From the NCBI RefSeq assembly GCF_001999765.1, contig NZ_KV908325.1, positions 1 to 62,245 on the forward strand: DNA of 62,245 nt, given 5' to 3'. A model generated the notes under the pieces. It was not told the DNA's origin and searched no databases. It was given only the letters and a program-made list of their open reading frames with translations. Source of the stretch: Sinomonas mesophila (GTDB lineage Bacteria; Actinomycetota; Actinomycetes; Actinomycetales; Micrococcaceae). The translations under genes and the position numbers were made by a program. Of this stretch, positions 59,290-62,245 are shown in pieces; position 1 is the stretch's first letter; the number at the start of each line of letters is the position of its first letter.

Positions 59290-60206
59290 ATGGCAGCCAC
59301 GATGCACGATGTGGCACGCGCCGCCGGGGTCTCGATCAAGACGGTCTCCAACGTCATCAGCGACCACCCGAACATCCGCCCACCACGCGGCAGAAGGTCG
59401 AGGAGGCCATCGCGGAGCTCGGCTACCAGCCGAACCTCACGGCGCGCAGCCTCCGCTCCGGGCGGACGAACGTCATAGGCCTCGCGCTGCCCGAGCTCAT
59501 GCTGAGCTACTTCGCCGAGCTGGCCGACTCGGTCATCCAGGCCGCGGAGGAGCGCAGGCTCACGGTGCTCATCGAGCAGACTGCAACGACGATGCGGCGC
59601 TGCTCGACGTCGACTAACCGCTCGTGCTGCTCGGCGCGCATCTTCGGCGGGCCCACTGACCACGTGACGATGAAGAACGTCGAGGCGGCCCGGGCGGCCA
59701 CCGAGCACCTTATCGCGCTCGGGCGGCGCCGCATCGCCGTCGTGGGCGCGCACGAGGGCGAGGTGATCGGCTCCGCCGGCCTGCGCCTGCGCGGGTACCG
59801 GGAGGCGCTCGAGGCGGCGGGCGTGCCCTGCGATCCGGCGCTGATCGGCTACACGACCCTCTGGCACCGGGCCAACGGCGCCACTTCGATGCGCGCCTTG
59901 CTCGCCACCGGCGTTCAGCTCGACACCGTGTTCGGACTCAACGACTCACTCGCCCTCGGCGCGATGCGGGTCCTGCAGGAATCGGGCCTGTCCGTGCCGG
60001 AGGACGTCGCCGTCATCGGCTTCGACGACCTGGACGAATCGCAGTACTCCCTGCCGGCCCTTTCCACCGTGGACCCCGTCCGCGCCCAGATCGCCGAGAC
60101 GGCGGTGGACCTCCTGTTCCGTCGGATCCGGGGCAAGGAGCGGGACGCAGAGCCCGCGCGCGAGGTCTTCGTGAACTTCCGGATGGTCCAGCGCGAATCC
60201 TCGTGA
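59290..60206 (+). pseudogene. LacI-family regulator, decayed
   Basis: The start MAATMHDVARAAGVSIKTVS with NVISDHPNIRP is a good LacI helix-turn-helix. One base is missing near 59380; in the next frame the protein continues TTRQKVEEAIAELGYQPNLT. After SVIQAAEERRLTVLIEQT a stretch of about 30-40 residues seems lost and the frame changes again (DDAALLDVD, stop, PLVLLGARIFGGP in one frame). From RIFGGPTDHVTMKNVEAARA to the end the sensor domain is intact. A stop codon replaces the expected residue before PLVLL. More than one lesion makes real decay more likely than a single read error. Confidence 0.8.
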
Positions 60207-60320
60207 ACGTCTGCTCTCGACCACGGCGGCTTCAGGACAAGGCCCGATTGCCGCCTTTCAGCGCTTCTCATGACGGAATGCACCATGGGGCAGTTGATTC
60301 GGGAGGGATTCGTGACAAAG

Positions 60321-60336
60321 ATGTTCAAAAGAACAT
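60321..60336 (+). promoter_or_regulatory. Palindrome upstream of the GAF protein gene
   Basis: ATGTTC-AAAA-GAACAT is a perfect 6-bp inverted repeat about 90 nt before the GTG at 60425, in an AT-rich patch that includes TTTTTC. It may be an operator. No second copy was found. Confidence 0.35.
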
Positions 60337-60424
60337 GACAAGCATGTAGATTTTTCTCCGGAGTTGCAGAGAATCCGATGAGCCTGATTCCCTTCGCGGC
60401 TTCGTGGGAAGCGAGGGGGACGAC

Positions 60425-61006
60425 GTGGACAAGCCGACCGGAATCGCAGAAGACGAGTTCCTGAACCTGCTCCTGGAGTGTTCAGACCTCGCCGGATTCC
60501 TTCAAGGACTCGCGCAGGCCTGCGCGCGGGAGCTCTCCGGGCCGAGCGACGCGCACTGCAGCGTCAGAGTCGAGAGGGAGCGGCGGAAGGCTGTCGTGGG
60601 CAACAGCAGCGACACGGCCGCCAGGATGGACGAGGTCACCTATTCGTGCGGCGAGGGGCCCGGCCAGGACGCCCTCGTGACCGGGCAGATCGTGTACGTC
60701 GCAGACCTGCTCAACGACACCCGGTACCCGCGCTACAGGAAGGCCATGGCCGGAGTCCCGGTCCGGTCGGTGATCGGGGTCCCCATCCCCCTGCCGGCCT
60801 CCTCCGAGGCCCTCGCGGTGCTGAACTGCTACGCCGAAGGTTCGCCCGGCTTCCCGGACGAGCGCCGCGCCAAGGCCCAGGAGCTGGCGCGGCTCGCGAG
60901 CAGGCCCTTGCTCCTGGCCCTCAGGGTTGCCGACACGTCGGGCAAGACCGCTGATCTTGCCTCCTCGCTGAGCCGCTCCCTGCGATTGGCCTGGCCTCGG
61001 AGATGA
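60425..61006 (+). CDS. GAF-domain protein, probably lacking its ANTAR domain
   Basis: The product has 193 residues. The GAF part runs from LNLLLECSDLAGFLQGLAQA to about residue 170, with SCGEGPGQDALVTGQIVYVA and VRSVIGVPIPLPASSEALAV. In related actinobacterial proteins a C-terminal RNA-binding ANTAR domain follows; here the sequence stops after LASSLSRSLRLAWPRR. Another frame reads AIGLASEMTLPADAG, so the region looks scrambled. The start is the GTG at 60425 with GAGGGGG upstream. The remaining protein may still sense a ligand but cannot bind RNA through ANTAR. Confidence 0.75.
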   Translation: MDKPTGIAEDEFLNLLLECSDLAGFLQGLAQACARELSGPSDAHCSVRVERERRKAVVGNSSDTAARMDEVTYSCGEGPGQDALVTGQIVYVADLLNDTRYPRYRKAMAGVPVRSVIGVPIPLPASSEALAVLNCYAEGSPGFPDERRAKAQELARLASRPLLLALRVADTSGKTADLASSLSRSLRLAWPRR

Positions 61007-61049
61007 CCCTGCCAGCCGACGCAGGCGAATCTGGCGAGTTCAGCGGCCG

Positions 61050-61613
61050 CTAGCGGGCCACGCGGTAGCGGAGGTAGACGACTTTCGAGCTGAAGGTGCG
61101 GGTCTCGATGAGGTCGAGATCCACCCGGCGCTCGCGCTGGGGAAAGAACGGAGTGCCGCCGCCCACCAGCACGGGGTAGACCATGGGCCGGTACTCGTCG
61201 ATGAGACCCAATCCAGCGGCCTCGGCGGCGAGGGTCGCGCCGCCGATCGCGATCTCGCCCTCCCCCGGCTCGGACCGCAGCCGCTCGATCTCCTCCGCCA
61301 CGCCGCCCGTGGCCAGGCGGGCATTGCCCTGAACCTCCGTGAGCGTCGTGGAGAACACCACCTTGGGCAGCGGGTTCCAGAGCGCCGCCCACTCGCGCTC
61401 CGCGTCGTCGAGCGACGGATCCTTCTCGGCGGTCTGCCAGTACAGCATCGTCTCGTACAGCCGCCGTCCCAACAGGTGGACGCCGACCCCTCGAATCTCG
61501 TTGATCCAGAAGCGAAAGACTTCCTCGTCCGGCACCGTCCAGTTGAAGTCGCCGTCCGGCCCGACGATGTAGCCGTCAAGGGAGACGCTCATGGAATAGG
61601 TCACGCTGCGCAT
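61050..61613 (-). CDS. Dihydrofolate reductase-family protein (RibD C-terminal-like)
   Basis: The product has 187 residues. MRSVTYSMSVSLDGYIVGPD, then LLGRRLYETMLYWQTAEKD, IAIGGATLAAEAAGLGLIDE and YPVLVGGGTPFF are the usual blocks of this NADPH-binding family. Most such stand-alone proteins have no known substrate and are not folate enzymes. The gene converges on the GAF protein gene with a 43-bp gap. Confidence 0.9.
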   Translation of the reverse strand: MRSVTYSMSVSLDGYIVGPDGDFNWTVPDEEVFRFWINEIRGVGVHLLGRRLYETMLYWQTAEKDPSLDDAEREWAALWNPLPKVVFSTTLTEVQGNARLATGGVAEEIERLRSEPGEGEIAIGGATLAAEAAGLGLIDEYRPMVYPVLVGGGTPFFPQRERRVDLDLIETRTFSSKVVYLRYRVAR

Positions 61614-61625
61614 GAGGGCCCCTCC

Positions 61626-62129
61626 CTACCCCAGCGGAATCCGCAGCGCCTGGCCCGCGTAGATGAGGTCAGGGTCGAACACCGTGTCCCGGTTCGCCGT
61701 GAAGATCCGGCCGTACAGATTCGGATCACCGTAGTATTGGTCGGCCAGGCCCGAGAGCGTGTTGCCCGGGACCACCGTGTGGACGAGGAAGCCCGAGTAC
61801 GTCCCGCCCATGAGCACGGTTCCGAACGTCACCTGGACCGTCACGGACACGACATTCTCGGACAGCCCGCTCGCGTTGGTGCCCTCGATCGTCACGGTGC
61901 CCTCCGGCGTCGACGGCGATCCGATGCCGAGCGCGGCATGGAAGAGGGAGAAAGCATTGCCGCCGCCGATGAGGTTCGAGGCCGCGACGATGGTTCCGGT
62001 GGCGTCACGGACGGTCACCGAGCCGTAGACGGCCTCAAAGGCGGCGGCCAGGCCGGTCACGGCGACCTCCGCACCGAGGATGTCGAAGGGGACGGGGGAT
62101 CGGAGGCTGATCTGCGGCAGGTGCGGCAT
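61626..62129 (-). CDS. Gmad2 immunoglobulin-like / LysM-domain protein
   Basis: The product has 167 residues. The first 110 residues form an Ig-like Gmad2 domain (ISLRSPVPFDILGAEVAVTG, GTVTIEGTNASGLSENVVSV). The C-terminal LysM module is HTVVPGNTLSGLADQYYGDP then NRDTVFDPDLIYAGQALRIP. LysM binds peptidoglycan or chitin-like glycans, but no signal peptide is visible from the ATG at 62129, nor in the extension upstream. It lies 12 nt upstream of the reductase gene on the same strand. Confidence 0.85.
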   Translation of the reverse strand: MPHLPQISLRSPVPFDILGAEVAVTGLAAAFEAVYGSVTVRDATGTIVAASNLIGGGNAFSLFHAALGIGSPSTPEGTVTIEGTNASGLSENVVSVTVQVTFGTVLMGGTYSGFLVHTVVPGNTLSGLADQYYGDPNLYGRIFTANRDTVFDPDLIYAGQALRIPLG

Positions 62130-62186
62130 GGCACCAGTCTCACGGGGCGTGACTGGTGCCACAAGGCCGCAGCCCGCCGTGTCGGG

Positions 62187-62245
62187 TCAGCCCTCGGGGT
62201 CGAGGGCGTCGTCGTCGATCCCCACAACTTCGATCCCCACAACTT
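62187..62245 (-). CDS. C-terminal end of a gene running into the window edge
   Basis: The minus strand has an open frame from the window end to a stop at 62187, encoding VVGIEVVGIDDDALDPEG. The repeated VVGIE comes from a 15-bp tandem duplication. The acidic tail is protein-like, but with only 18 residues the call is tentative. Confidence 0.35.
   Translation of the reverse strand, partial: VVGIEVVGIDDDALDPEG
62216..62245. repeat. 15-bp perfect tandem repeat at the window end
   Basis: CGATCCCCACAACTT occurs at 62216-62230 and 62231-62245. More copies may follow beyond the window. In the minus frame each unit encodes five residues, so the length can change without a frameshift. Confidence 0.75.

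Noticed and set aside
1-62245. tRNA genes
   Set aside because: I saw no cloverleaf with a T-loop GGTTCGAATCC-type sequence at any place I scanned; a covariance search would be decisive.

Overview
The window is high-GC DNA from an actinobacterium, most likely a member of the Micrococcaceae (Arthrobacter/Sinomonas type). The reasons are the actinobacterial split transhydrogenase, a DUF222/HNH protein, the biotin synthase auxiliary protein BsaP beside bioB, a PutA without a DNA-binding domain, and frequent GTG/TTG starts with ATGA/GTGA overlaps. The genus is an inference; I could not run a search.

Layout. 1-322: the end of an rRNA operon (spacer, 5S rRNA, terminator). 336-6829: housekeeping and accessory genes (phosphotransferase, BNR-repeat protein, MoaD/ThiS-like carrier, DUF1508-like protein, GAF-domain regulator, VOC protein, Tat-exported phosphatase/nuclease). 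6985-9937: pntAA-pntAB-pntB. 9957-20985: a leftward block with two small genes, a GntR-dehalogenase-aminotransferase-FAD/Fe-S dehydrogenase operon, a second GntR gene and putA. 21237-23851: a frameshifted lipoprotein and a leftward cluster of five very small genes. 24003-47352: a large amino-acid catabolic region. It holds two paralogous substrate-binding lipoproteins, one permease/ATPase pair, two FAD amine oxidases, an aspartoacylase-family hydrolase, two aminotransferases (one broken), three SDR or AKR reductases, an aldehyde dehydrogenase, a homoserine-dehydrogenase-like enzyme, a D-amino-acid PLP enzyme with RidA, aspartate ammonia-lyase, a broken threonine aldolase, and LysR, Lrp, RAM-only and GntR regulators. 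47416-53026: a biotin operon bioB-bsaP-bioA-bioF-bioD-P450, read leftward. 53195-62245: HNH protein, LysR, membrane protein, SRPBCC, malQ, a decayed LacI gene, GAF protein, dihydrofolate-reductase-family protein and LysM protein.

How it fits together. The catabolic region looks built to import amino acids or N-substituted amino acids and feed them into the TCA cycle. One plausible line is homoserine to aspartate semialdehyde (30259-31305), to aspartate (28839-30266), to fumarate (41548-43035). A D-amino-acid dehydratase/aldolase-fold enzyme with RidA supplies a second branch. These substrates are inferred, not shown.

The strongest non-coding signals are regulatory. An 11-mer, ATTGTTGACAA, occurs four times on the minus strand: next to two paralogous GntR genes, next to the micro-gene cluster, and next to a pair of small genes. 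Two promoters 11 kb apart share -35, -10, spacing and a downstream GTCnGACA-N4-TGTCCnAC dyad, and so link the micro-gene cluster to the aspartoacylase operon. A third element, a LysR-type dyad with its leader, is duplicated before the first binding protein and the first aminotransferase.

Several genes are broken: two adjacent genes have internal deletions, and at least four others look like single-base losses. This is either real decay or assembly error.
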